Source of the DNA: Eopsaltria australis | Lineage: Eukaryota > Chordata > Aves > Passeriformes > Petroicidae | DNA length: 64,000 bases | NCBI GenBank assembly: GCA_034509425.1 | Contig: JAVTVJ010001149.1 | Span: 124,001-188,000 of the forward strand | Reading direction: 5' to 3' | Shown: in pieces, positions 49,581 through 61,829 of the stretch | Layout: every line of letters starts with the position of its first letter | Position numbering within the stretch: the first letter of the stretch is position 1 | The notes under the pieces: generated by a model | What the model was told of the DNA's origin: nothing | Seen by the model: the letters and a program-made list of their open reading frames with translations, nothing else | The model's database searches: none | Translations under genes and position numbers: made by a program

Positions 49581-51162
49581 CCCCGGCTTGGGCACCAATC
49601 CCCACTCCTGGAGCAGCTCCTGCCGGGGAAGCTGGGCCTCGCTTTCCCAGCTGTGCATTCCTGGGATGAACGGGGCAGCTCAGGCCTGGGATGTTTCTCA
49701 GCAGCAAATCCCACCTGGGCACTCCTTGGGAAAGCCTGGCAGCTGCAGGAGCTGTCTGGCTGCTGGAAAAACCTGGAGTGAGCCCCTCCTGACCCCCCAG
49801 TTTGGGGAGCTCTGCCCTGCTGGGTTTGGGAGTGTTTGCCCATCAGTCTCCCTGGAAACGTGGCTGCTCGAGGACTCCCAGTCCAGCCTGTGGGAATTGT
49901 GCTGGCCTGGCTCTTTTGGAAGGGTTATTTGCTTTTTAAAGCCCTTGTCTGCAGCCCAGGCTGGTGGTTCTGTTGCAGAGGAGAACAGGCAGAAGCCTGA
50001 GATGAAGGAATGAGTTCATCTCTCTGCAGTCTGGCCAGGTACAGATTTTTTTTGCTCCCAGCACTTAATTAAAATGCAGGGATCTTTCCTCACATTTTTA
50101 TGGAGCTCAATGGCAAATAAGGGTCACTCTCTTGTTACATCACCATTAACTTGTTTTCTTGGCTGGAAAGGAGAGATCCAAGGGCAATATCCTTGCCTGC
50201 CCTGCATTTGGTTACTCTGGGATGTGCTGTGTCCAGCAAACAGCCACAAAGCTGGGGTTTGTATCAGGAGCAGGATTCTCGTGGGCTGGATTGTTCTGGG
50301 GACAGAAGGAGAGACTTGTCCAGTGGAAATTAGCCTTGGATGGCTGATAAATCCTCACCTGGCTGATGCTCTCCCTGCTCTGTTTTGTGTGCTTTGGCAC
50401 TGAGCCCATGGGCATCATCCTGTCTGGGGTCTGGAGCCCATTTGCCCGCCCCTGGACTCCTCCCAGAGTCCCCAGGGCTCACTGGAGAAAGGGAAAATAA
50501 AAATCCAGGTGATTTTCATGGAATAATGAGTTTATTTTCTTTACCCAGCCACAAAACTGGGCATATTCACCCAGAGCAAAATGAAGCAGAATCGTCTGTC
50601 CTACAAAGGAAACCACCAGCTCTGTTGTGGGAGGGGTGTAAAGCTGTTGATGGAAATGATCATGCCATGATCCTGTGGCCCTGCAGTGCTCTGTGATTTT
50701 GGTCACTCCAGACTGTGATCAGCACAGCTGGACCAGTCCTCATCCCAGTCCAGCTGGCCACTGGCCCCAGTAGCTGCTGGTGGCTGTGCCTGGTGGCTTA
50801 CAGAGAGTTCATCCAGTTCCAGAAATGTCTTTGTGCTGCTCTGTGACATCCACCCAGCTTGGCTGCACCCTGCAGGAGTTGGTTATGAAACCAGCTGAGT
50901 TTACAGGGGCATTTTAAAAATTCATCTCTTTTTAACACGGAATTGGTGTCTCCTGGTATGAATTTTGCAGCGCTGTGTTCTGCTTGAAATGGTGCTGCTC
51001 CAGCAGGCCAGAGCTCAGCACTGCTTGTTCCACTTCCCTGTCTGAACCTGACCAGTCCCATAAAATCAAAACCTGCCCTAAAATGCTGTAATTTCTCAGA
51101 TTACACCTCATGCATGGGGAATGGACACATTTACATGATGCTGCCAGGATGGCTGCACTGAG
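49581..51162. other. Intergenic DNA, nothing recognised
   Basis: No exon, RNA gene or transposon recognised. Confidence 0.5.
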
Positions 51163-51712
51163 AGAGAAGGTTTTGCACTGTGGGGAGAAGGTTTTGCACT
51201 ATGGGGAGAAGGTTTTCCATGAGGAGAAGAGGTTTTGCACTATGGGGAGAAGGTTTTGCACTGTGGGGAGAAGATTTTGCATGAGGGGAAAAGGTTTTGC
51301 TCTTGGGGAAAATGCTTTGCACTGTGGGGAGAAGGTTCTGCAAGGGAAGAGAAGGTTTTATATTAGGAGAGAAGGTTTTGCACTGTGGGGAGAAGGTCTT
51401 GCTCTTGGGGGGAAGGTTTTGTACTGTTGGAGAACGTTCTGCATGAGGAAGGGTTTTGCACTGTGGGGAGAAGGTTTTGCATGAGCAGAGTAGGTTTTGC
51501 CCTGTGGGGAGAAAGTTTTGCATGAGGAGAGAAGGTTTTACACTGTGGGGAGAAGGCTCTGCATGAGGAAAGGTTTTACACTGTGTGGTAGAAGGTTCTG
51601 CACATGGAAGGGTTTTGCACTGTGGGGAGAAGGTTTTGCACTATGGGCAAAGGTTTTGCACTGTGGGAGAAGGTTCTGCATGTGGAAGGGTTTTGCCCTG
51701 TGGGAGGCTGTG
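51163..51712 (+). repeat. 21-bp minisatellite, about 25 copies
   Basis: Units are built on GAAGGTTTTGCACTGTGGGG with A inserted; some have 18-24 bp variants (TGCATGAGGA). The 21-bp period and lack of stops keep both strands open (KVLHCGE and QNLLPTV artefacts). Confidence 0.93.
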
Positions 51713-54700
51713 CAGGTCCAACACGTCTCCACGGGTGGGGGGTTTGGGTCTGGTCCAGGACCAGCAGTGTGGAGGCAGCAGGTGGCTCTGCCCATCTGCA
51801 GGGAGGATGAGGAGGTGCCATCCCTCCCTCCACCCCTGATTCCCTCATGCTGGGGAGGCACTGGGAGGTGCTGTGGGTATAAAATGGGATCAGGATGACA
51901 AATGGCTCATCCCTTGGGATTTCCTTTGCAGCTCCCAAAGCTGGAGTGATGGGAACAGCAGCAGGAGCAGAGGGCTCAGAGGGCTGAGCTCAGAGCTGAG
52001 TTTAACTGAGCTCAGTTAATCAGCTGGAGCTCGGGAGGGCTGCAGGGCTTGGGGATGAGGAGCAGCGCATGAAGAGCTAAAAGAGCAGTGGGGACAGCAC
52101 AAAAACCCTGCTGGCAGAGTGATTGATTGAGCTATGAGGGTGTCTCTCACTCCCAGTGGCAGGTGCCTCGTTGTACGTGACATTTGAGAGAGGTTTCACT
52201 GCAGGAATCCTCTGTGTCTGTCTGTGTGAGAGGGGCTGAGCTGGTTTGTGGTGGCCACGCTCACAGCCAGGCAGGGAATTTTCTAAATCAGATTTTTATG
52301 AGGTGTCTAATTGACTCATCATCCCTGCACCCCCTCCATGCACAAGCATTTGCTGTGCCCTGAAATGTGAGATGAGCAAGAAATGTTGTCAGGATACAGC
52401 AGAGGAGGGTGAGGAAGGAGCTGATTCCTCCCTTGCCAATCTTTGAATCGAGATTGCAAAACAGTCCCGTGTAGAAAATAACAACAGCAGAAAGAGGTTG
52501 TGGTTTCCTCAGCCAGTTTGCATTTCTGGAAGTTGATGACGCCCTGGATTTCTGTTGTTTTTTTCGACCTCTCTCAGTTATTTTTTGGGATGGTTTGTCT
52601 GCAGTGTGGCTGTGTGTGGGTAGAGAGCTGGAGAAAATGCAGAGGGGAAAAAAAAAGCTAAAAATGGGCAGGAAAAAGAGGACTGCATATGATTTTTTTC
52701 TCCTTATATATATATTTAAAAAAATTAAAGAAACTTGAAACTGTTAAAGATTTGGGTTTGTAGGGGTGGAGCACAGGAAAATGAAGTTGATCCTGAAGAT
52801 CTAATACAGGATTTTTTTGTGTCCCTTCTTGACTGCAGGAGATCTTTGTTTCAGTTTGCAGAATAACCTCTCCAAACTTCTGATTTACATCCCTTGGAAG
52901 CTGCAGAGAGGAGAGGGATGCAGCCAAGCCCCCCCAGGAGCTGGATGCTGTGGTGGGCCTGCAGCTCTTGTACGGCTGCCACCAGGAAATTGGGGTTTTT
53001 TTGCTGTCCAGTTTCTGGTGTCGCATCTCGTTTTGGTGTTTTTGCTCTGAAAACAGTCTGAAATCCTTCAGAAATATTTCTCTTTTCTCTGTGGTGCTCG
53101 TGCATGTGCTGAGCTGAGCCCTGCTGGTCTCCTTGGGATGTGGCTGCTTTGCAGGAGCTCCAAAAGGAGGAGAGTTCTGTCCCTGAGTGGGACAGAGGGA
53201 AACAGGGATCCGAGGGCTCTGCTCCCATCCCTGTGTGGAGCAGTCAGAGCACGTCCTGCCCATTCTGCTGCTTTCCTGCTCTGGATTTTCACTGCTTGCA
53301 CTGCAAGAGGGTCCAGAAAGGACCTGGGGAGGGAAATTAGAGCCAAAACCCAGTTGTTGCATCCTTATCTGGAGGTGATGAATGCCATCCCCACCCTGCA
53401 GGGTGTGAGTGGCTCCTGGGACATGGCCCCGTGCTGCCAGGGCTTGCCTCGGGCACCAGTGCCCATTAAATTCTCCCTCCAAGCCCTTCTCCCCCCTGAA
53501 GCTCTGCAGACATGCCAAGAAAGCTTTTTTTTTGTTTTATTTTTTTTCCCAGTTACCAAAGCAGAGCCTGCCATTCCCAGCCAGAGTATCCAACTGGTTT
53601 ATTCCGTGCCCACTGCTCCCTTCCAGCACAAAAAAGTTTCATTTCAAAAGTTCAGCTTTGCTCTCTTCCTTTATTTCCCTCAGCTGGAAGCTTCCCTTTA
53701 AAACATTAATGTCCCTATTATTTTTCCCCCCCCAGCAGGTTAATTAATACTTGATTCATCACCTTGGAAGCTAATGGGTGTTTATCCAGATCCTGGAGCA
53801 GTGAATGCCTGCTATAAATAACCACCCACATCACTGACAGCCCATCTTTATTTATTCTCCTTCAATCTTTATTTATTCTCCTTCAGGAAGCGACCTCTGC
53901 TCAGCTCTAAAGGAGTTAATCCCAAACTTCTCCCAGGCTTGGTGTGGGCTTGGCCTGGCTCCTGCTGGAGCTTTACTTTGCAGAAGTGGTGCCTTTTAAT
54001 GAGGGAAAGCAGCAGCTTTTGTGGAGAGAGCCCCAGACAGCTCAGCAGGATCACTGCAGCCTGGGTCAGCAAAAGCCATTGGAGGTTGTGGGTGTTTTTA
54101 TGGGCTGGGAGGGCTCTGCCTCTCTCTGAAATATTCTTCACTTTTGGCTCTTAGAGAGCCTTTTCCAAGTTCTCATCTGCTTCAAATAAATGGTTTTTAT
54201 CATCTTTGTCTCCAGCCATTGTCATCGGTGACCTTAATTAGGCACATATTAAAAAGAATGTTGAGTTTGTCACCCAGGCAGAATTCAGAAGTCATTATTT
54301 ACTTCTGCTGTGAGCTCACATGTTCCTCCTGGGTGCTGCTGTGTCCCCACGAGAGCCCCTGGCTGCTGTCACCTCAGCAGTGGCACTTGTTCTGGGGCAG
54401 GGTGAGAGGAGCCAAACGAGCTCATCCCTCCCCTGTGGCTCAGAATTTGGGTTCTCCCCAAAAGTGAGGCCATTTTTGGGGCTGCCCCCAGGAAGTCCCA
54501 GCCTCTGGACTGCCATGACTGTGTAACATTCTCAGTTTTTGTACCTTTTCCCACCCCTCACGGAAGTGTCAAGCCCAAAGGAGCAGCCAGACATTTTTCA
54601 TGGTTATTTTAAAATCTGTGCTTCACTGGGTGATGAACTTAAATTTTTCCTCTTCTTCTTAATTTTTCCAGGAACATTGGCTCATCAATTTTTAATTCTT

Positions 54701-57700
54701 GATCTTGGCAGCGCTGGTTGAATTAGAAACAGAACAACTGATTTTAATGAGTGCAAGATTAATGCAGATGAACTTGGCTGGAACTGTGATCCAGCTGAGG
54801 AGACACAATTGTCTCCCCCCAGCTCCCTCCTCGCTGGGCTGTCACACCCCCAGCACCACTGGAGCAGGGAATATTCTCATCACAGCTCTTCACCTGCAGC
54901 AGAGATGCTCATTAGCCAGCCTGCTTTGCTCAGGATGTTTTGCTCATTAACCCCTGGCACTGCTCTGGACTCTCCCCAGCCCTGCAAGGCGGAGGGAAGG
55001 AGGAAGGTGAGGATGATGTGCGGGGGCACAGGAGAAACCTCCCTGTGCATGGGAAGGAGATTTTGGCTGTTGTGTGAGACCACCACAGCTCTGGGAATGG
55101 TTGTGATTCACACCTGTTGCCTGTCCCTCTGTGGAGAGATTTTATTTTATTTTTGGGCCATGTAAACAGCAGTTCCTGATGAGAGAGAGCCCAGGACATC
55201 CCTCACTGGGCTGAGCTCTCCCACTGCCCCACGTCAGCTCAGGGATTTGCTTTCCTGCACACCTGAAATTCCATATTTGCAGAGAGAGTGGTTTTATCAC
55301 CAAGGAAAGATGGGGGAGGCCGAGCTGAACTAATTTAATTTGATTCTGTGGGCTACTGGCAGTTTTATATCCCTGCTTTATTTTTTATGTGCTTTAATCA
55401 GGTGGTGCTTGCAGAGATCACAGCATTGTGGGTTTAACCTGCCTGGGCTCTGGGGTGGATTGGGCAGGAGCTGAGTGTGATGAGCCATAGATAATGAGGA
55501 TTCTCCCAGGAAAGCAGCAGGGAACTGGGGAGGGAAAGGCTGGAGCAGCAGCTGGTGAGGTCACCCAGTGATTTGTGCCCAGCTCTACAGGGACCTGCCT
55601 GACCCGTGGCATCGTGACCATGGCAAAGCCAAGGATGGCAAAGCCGAGGATGGCATCGTGTGCTTCTTCAATACCCCGCCCTCAGAGTGGGAGCAGGAGC
55701 TGTGAAAGAACTTCCAGCAGCCCCAAACCCAAGGGTTTCCTGGTGCCTGCAGGACCCTCTGCATCCTGTGGGGATTACAAGATGGGGCAGAGCAGTGGGA
55801 AGTGGCTGCAGGTGGAGAGGGAGTTGCTATGGGGCTGTTCAGCATCCACAGGTTTGCAGATCCTGGAGGTTTAGCAGGGAAATCTCTGAGGGAAAAGGGT
55901 ACCTGGGGTAAAATGTGGCTCTGGGTGTTGGGCACCTCCAGCTCTGTAGAGCAGCGGTGCCAGGATGGGGAGAATCCACCTCAGAGTGGTTCCATCCAGG
56001 GCTTTTGGGGGCCTGATTGCCAAATATCAGCTTCCCTCGTGTGCTCCCAGGCAGGACTCACAGAGATTCCGGTGCTGGGGACAGCACTGGGGGTGAGGCC
56101 TGGCTCTGGTGCCTGTGCACCCCAGCACTGCCTGGGCAGGGGGGCAGTGCCAGGCTGGCACAGGGCAGCTCCAGGGGTGCCTGGCACGATCCCCCTCCAA
56201 TGTCTGGAAGATTCAGGGCTCTGGAATCACTAAACCCACAGGATTTTCCTCAGCTCTCTCCCCCCAGCCTGGCCAGGGCTGGAGCTGTGCTGCTGACCTG
56301 GCCAGGGCTGGAGATGTCAAGAGAAGTAATTTTTTTTTTTTCCTTTCCCATTTTCAGCTCGTTACAAACCTCTGTTACCTTCCCATCTGCCAGCTCAGGA
56401 CAGGAGTCCTGCTTCAGCTCAGTGTCACCAAGGAGAGCTTAAATATTGTCATTAAAACATTCCAGTCTTGTATCTTCCTCTCAGACACACAGGAAGAAAG
56501 CTTTGCAATTAAATTCCCTGGGCTCCAGCAGGAGGGCAGAAGTTCCTCCTTTTTTCCCCCTTTTCTGTGATGATGATATTCTGGGATTTTAGAGCAGCAG
56601 GGGAGAAAAAAAAGCCTGTTTGATTTTCCTCATTATGTTAAGCCTGGTTTTACTTTCTGATTGCCAAAGCATGATAAATGGAACACAGATTACCTAGAGA
56701 TTTTCAAAGATTTGCTTTCAATTTGATTTTTCCTGAGCCTCATTAAGCCTGCAGGTTTTATCTACACTTTGTTCTTCCAGTGGAGTAACATTTCCATATA
56801 TTAATAGCTGTATTTTTTTTGTTCATCTGAAATTAAAACCAGACCAAGGCTTCTCATGCTTTGCTTTCAAATCCTATTTTAAAAAATATTGATCATGTGT
56901 GTGTGTGTTGTTTTTCCTTCCCCTCTGGCCCTGCTGGCTCTGTAAAGGACATTCCCCAGGGAAATGCTTCCAGCCGTGGATCTCTGGGCATTGCTGGGTG
57001 CAGTTTTGTGGATCGAGGGATGTATTTTAGAAGATATAATGTATAGATGATAAAAAGGGGGCTTCCAACAGAGATGCAGGCAAGAAAAGTGAGATTTAAA
57101 AGCAGGAGCTGTAAAATCAGGGCGAGCAGAGGAGCTCAGGCAGCGTAAGGTGACCCTTGACGTGCCCAGGTGCATCTTGCAGGAGTCAGTGCCATTGGAA
57201 GGGCTCCTCCTCCGTGATTTTAGGAGAAACGGCCCAAAATCCACGGCTTTAGGAGAAATGGCTGAGAGCCCCCGGGCACAGCCTGAGTGCTGCTCTCTGG
57301 GAGAGGTTTGGGGGTGGCAGGGATGAGGCTTGGGGACAGCACAGAAGTTTGGGGACAGCACAGAGGTTTGGGGGTGGCAGGGATGATGTGTGGGGACAGC
57401 ATGGGACACACATACAGACAGAAGCCACCCTGACACACCCTTTCTGTGCTCCTTTCTGCCAGAAACCTGACCCACCTTGGGGCCGTTCCAGGGCTGCATC
57501 CTCCCCTTTCCGTGCCCATCCAGAGGTTTTGGGGAGCTTGGAGAGGGGATGGGAAGGTCTTCCTGCACTGCCGTGGGAAGCAGCTTCCTCATGAGCATCA
57601 CGACAGGGTGACAGCAGCTGGCTGTGTCCTCTGAGTCCCGGCAAGCTGCTGGGGATAAAACACCCAGGGCAAGCTGCTCTCGATGCCCTGAGCAGGAAAC

Positions 57701-59040
57701 ACAGAGTGGGGTGAGGACAGAGCATCCTTGGGGTGCCCCTGCTCCGCCCCAGCCGGGTGAAGCCCCTCCTTCCCAGGGCCATCTCCACGAGCTGAGGCCC
57801 TTCCCAGGATGTTCTCCTGCAGACACGACCCCAGGAGCTGTGCTTGAACTGCAAACAGCCCTTCTGGAGAGGCTTCCTGTCGTTCCTCCAGCCCCACTCG
57901 GTGAGCTCTAATAATAACTCACTGCTTTCTATTTATAAACGAGAGCAGCACCGAGGAGCTGAGGCCACCACGGCCCCGTGCTCCCCGCCCGGCCACGCTC
58001 TCCCCTGTGCCACGGAGTTCTGCATCTCCACTGCCCTCCAGAGCCCCATCCTGCGCTGCAAAGGGCATTTCCCAATCCTCTTTCCTTTGGATACACGCAC
58101 GTGGGGGGGTTTTTTCCACTTGTTTACAAGAGAATGTTTTCTTTTCAAGAACAGGGTTTGTTTTTGCAGCAGCTCCAACCCTGCCTCGTAAACCAAACAT
58201 TTCCCAAGCACTCCGTGGTTCAGGATGATGTTGTTGTCACTGGAATGTCAGTGTGAGTATCCAAAATGAGTTTCTTGATGAAACAAAGGGGGATTTTTTT
58301 GCTCTGTGTTCCCAGATGTGACACAGAGGAGCGATGGGTCCTTGTGACTGGGCCAGGGGGATGTGGCTGGAATTGGGAAAGGATTTGTGTTTATTTTAAA
58401 GTGCTGGAGCCCAAGACCAGCTCTCCCCATCCTGCAGCTGGGGAGCATCCCCTCCACCTCTGCTGGGTCAGCTCAGATTGAGGCTCAGGGCAGGCTGAAG
58501 GTGCCTTTGCTGCTTCCAGTATGACAAGGACTGGACATTGCTGCTGGTTCTGGTTTCACCCCAGCGTTGCCTCTGCTCCCCTTTCCAGCAGCATCCAGCA
58601 CCTGCACTTGAAAGAACCCGAGAGTTTTCCCCCAGGAACATCCTCTCACTATCTCCTCTCCATGCAGGATGCCAGATTTGATGAAAATGCTCTGATCTGT
58701 TCTGACAAATCCTCTGTTCCTAAGTAGATAATAACCAGAAAATCTTCCTAAATAAATCCTGGTTTCGGATCTGTGCCCACACTTTGTTATTCTTTCCCTA
58801 CCAATTAACTGCTCCTTCTTGCCCTCAGCTGGGAGCATCCTCAGCCCCTCCAAAGGGAAAGGAGGCACAGATTTATGAAGTTGATGCGTGACTGGGTAGA
58901 GAGTTATGACCAAAAAATGAGATTTGGCAGCATGGAGGCACGAGTGACCAGAACCTGCTCATCTGAGCAGGGATTAAAGGTTGGAGAGAGCCATAATCCC
59001 AAACTGCAGCAGGAAGGGCTGGGATACCCTCCCATCCTAC
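51713..59040. other. Intergenic DNA with candidate conserved AT-rich blocks
   Basis: No exon recognised. AT-rich, TAAT-containing blocks at 54595-54790 and 56590-56860 stand out from GC-richer surroundings. A duplicated TTTATTTATTCTCCTTCA occurs at 53847-53886. Confidence 0.5.
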
Positions 59041-59112
59041 AGAATCATGGAATGGTTTGGGTTTGGATAAAAATCACCTAATTCCAAACCCCCTGGCCAT
59101 GGGCATGGCAGC
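59041..59112 (-). mobile_element. CR1 LINE 3'-end fragment
   Basis: AGAATCATGGAATGGTTTGG, then AATTCCAAACCCCCTGGCCATGG within 60 bp, are the reverse complement of the CR1 terminus. Confidence 0.88.
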
Positions 59113-59562
59113 ATTTCAGGGAAGCTGGCACTGGAGGGGAGACAGGGATATATTGGAATAACCCCCATTTATTTTCCTCTCTCTCCCTTCAATATCAAGT
59201 GGAAATATTTGATATATTTGATATTGAGGTGTCCCTTTAGGCAGAGGGAATCCCAGGACCCACCTGCCCCCAAACCTGGGCCAGCTCTGATGCCACTGCT
59301 GAGCTCAGAGCTCCACCACGGACAGGTTGGAGACGAGAACCTCCCTGCGGGTGGTGTCTGCTGCACTCCCGTGGCCACCAGCCACACCCACAGCACCTGG
59401 GGCGCAGATTTTGACCTCCTCCTCCTCCCACCGGCCTGGATCCAAACCCCGCGGCGCTGCCGAGTTGCAGAACGAAGGTCTGGGGAGTAAAAGTTGGGCT
59501 GGATCAGGGGTAACAAAACCAGAAAATCCTGGAGATGCAGACCTGTGGGTGGCTGGTTTGGG

Positions 59563-60062
59563 GCAGGGATGCAGGGATGAAAGGATGCACGGAGCAGGGC
59601 TGCAGGGATACAGAGATGAAGGGATGCAGGGACAAAAGAATGCAGGAGTGCAGGGATAAAAGGATGCAGGGATGCAGGGGTGCAGGGAGCAGGGATTCAA
59701 GGATGCAGGGGTGCAAGAACGCAGGGATTCAAGGATGCAAGGGTTCAGGGATGGAGGGATGCAGGGAGCAGGGATTCAAGGATGCAGGGGTGCAGGGATG
59801 GAGGGATGCAGGGAGCAGGGATTCAAGGATGCAGGGGTGCAGGGATGCGGGGATCCGGGTATGTGGGGAGCAGGGATGCAGGGAGCAGGGATGCACGGAC
59901 TCAGGGATGCAGGGAGCAGGGATGCAGGGATGCACGGACTCAGGGATGCAGGGATGCACGGACTCAGGGATGCAGGAATGCAGGGAGCAGGGATGCACGG
60001 ACTCAGGGATGGAGGGATGCAGGGAGCAGGGATGCACGGACTCAGGGATGCAGGGATGCACC
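59563..60062 (+). repeat. About 10-bp GCAGGGATGC-type array (500 bp)
   Basis: Degenerate tandem GGATGCAGG units (GATTCAAGG, GACTCAGG, GAGCAGG variants) with higher-order repeats such as GCACGGACTCAGGGATGCAG. It is open in both directions, giving MQGCREQG and PCIPESVHPCS artefacts. Confidence 0.93.
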
Positions 60063-60780
60063 ATTCCCTGTCACCAGGAGGTGGCACAGCCCGAGCGCGG
60101 ATGTCGCGCTGGGTCGAGCCCTGCGCGGTCGGGACCCCCCAAAAAAGGAGCGAGGTGATTCATCCCTTCCAGGAAAGCCAAGGAAAAGCCTCGTGTTTTT
60201 CTGGGAAAGCCATTGTGCGGAATTCCTCTGGCATGGAAAACAAACAAACAAAACAAAAGAAAAAGGTACAAACTCTTCGTTTCGCTTGGAGAGAAGGGAA
60301 AAACGAGCCCGCAGTTGTCGGGGCACCCTCAGTCCGTGTCCCCACGGCCTCTCCGCATGGGCAGAGCCTCTGCTGGCTCCTGTTCCCTCCCCGCTGCCCT
60401 CATTCCCTGCTCCCACATCCCAGCTCTCTGGATTTTCCTCAAGGAAGCTGCATCCACGGCTTCAGCAGCAGCAGCAGCTTTTGGAGGGTTTTCCTGCAGG
60501 AGCAAATCCAGCAGCAGCACAAAAAGCAGGAGCAGAGCGAGGAGAAGGTGTCTTGTGGCCCTGAGCATCCCACCTGCAGCCTCCATCCATTCCCAGGTGG
60601 GACCAGGTGCATTTTCCCCCCAGGACACGTTCAGCCCCCTGCCCCTGTGGGAGAGCTCCCCAGGCAGCTTCAGCTGAGGAGAGACAGCTGCAAATTAAAA
60701 ATCAAGGGTTTTTAAACTCAAAAATGGCATTTCCCCCTTTCTAACAAAGTCACAAGAGTGGCTGCAAAAGGAAGAGATCA
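60063..60780. other. Intergenic DNA after the array
   Basis: It starts with a short CpG-rich patch (60090-60140) and has a (CAG)-rich run near 60462-60478. No exon is supported; the long frame entering from the array is a repeat artefact. Confidence 0.5.
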
Positions 60781-60784
60781 GCCA

Positions 60785-60831
60785 GAAATGGCTGGAGTTG
60801 ATCTTAGAGGCCTTTTCCAGCCTTGTGATGA
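60785..60831 (+). mobile_element. CR1 LINE 3'-end remnant
   Basis: TTGATCTTAGAGGCCTTTTCC followed by AGCCTTGTGATGA matches the last 45 bp of CR1. Confidence 0.7.
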
Positions 60832-60968
60832 CAGAGCAGAGTGTTTGCTTGGGAGGAATCACTGAGCTGCAGCCCTGCTGCTGGAAAAGCTGCAGTTCCT
60901 GAAAATGATTGGCTGTGTTTCACTTGAAGGGATGATTTTGAAGTGCATTCCTGTTGCTGGTAAAACAC

Positions 60969-61092
60969 AGAATGCCAGAATGGTTTGGGTTGGAAAGGAC
61001 CTTAAAATTCATCTCATTCCAATCCCTGCCATGGGCAGGGACACCTCCCACTATCCCAGGCTGCTCAGAGCCTCACTCAGACTGGCCTTGGC
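60969..61092 (-). mobile_element. CR1 LINE 3' fragment
   Basis: AGAATGGTTTGGGTTGGAAAG, CCTGCCATGGGCAGGGACACC and CCCAGGCTGCTCAGAGCC are the reverse complement of the CR1 3' region. It faces the remnant at 60785 about 140 bp away. Confidence 0.92.
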
Positions 61093-61502
61093 CACTTTGT
61101 GACCATTCCCAGTTTTTAATAAAATAAAGGTGATTTCCCCCCCCACAAAAAGGAGTTCCTTCACTCCCAGTTTTCCCTTCTTGGATTTCCACATCCAAAG
61201 TTAACCAAAATCTGTGAATCCCCATCTGTTTGCCCTGTCACTGCTCTCCCTCAGCTTCCAGAAAAGCCTCAGGACAGGGGATGGATGTTCTGCAAACGCA
61301 AGGAATCAGATGAAGGAGATGTTGTGCAACCATTTCCTCACCAGAGCCCATTTCTGGCTCCTCATTCCTTTGTGAGAGGCAATCACAAATCCTCGTGTGA
61401 AATGTGGTGGAGCCCTTGACATGATGTTGGCAGGAGGCCCCTGTCCTCTCCTGAGAAGGAAAAGAACAGCAGATTCAGAGCCAGTTACTTCCCAAATTAA
61501 AG

Positions 61503-61560
<58 letters not shown>
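61503..61560 (+). repeat. 58-nt uninterrupted A run
   Basis: Pure A homopolymer flanked by AATTAAAG on the left and TTAAAC on the right. It could be a retroposition tail or an expanded homopolymer; length may be approximate in the assembly. Confidence 0.9.
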
Positions 61561-61562
<2 letters not shown>

Positions 61563-61742
61563 AAACAAAACCCCCCCTTCCTTCTCTTCTTTTTGTTATT
61601 CTCTCTGAATTCCTCCTCAGCATCCTGAGAACCCTGGAGAGGATTTGCATTTGGAACACAAAATTAATTTCTCACAATGAGGCCAGAGAAAACCAAAGTC
61701 TGTGGGTGGAGGAAGCTGTGGCTGTGCCAGGAGGGAGAAACA

Positions 61743-61829
61743 AGGAAGGAAGGAAGGAAGGAAGGAAGGAAGGAAGGAAGGAAGGAAGGAAGGAAGGAAG
61801 GAAGGAAGGAAGGAAGGAAGGAAGGAAGG
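61743..61829 (+). repeat. (GGAA)n microsatellite
   Basis: About 21 perfect AAGG/GGAA units. Confidence 0.97.

Noticed and set aside
51110..51523. Repeat-protein-like frames on both strands
   Set aside because: The 21-bp period gives seven-residue repeats on both strands at once, which is expected of a stop-free minisatellite.
57840..57905. Exon-like open segment (LNCKQPFWRGFLSFLQPH) with a GTGAGC after it
   Set aside because: Short, matches no family I know, lacks a clear paired exon nearby, and chance donors are frequent in this GC-rich DNA.
59535..60715. 347-codon frame beginning MQGCREQG
   Set aside because: It starts inside the short-unit array and merely runs out into unique DNA; no codon-usage, splice or family support.
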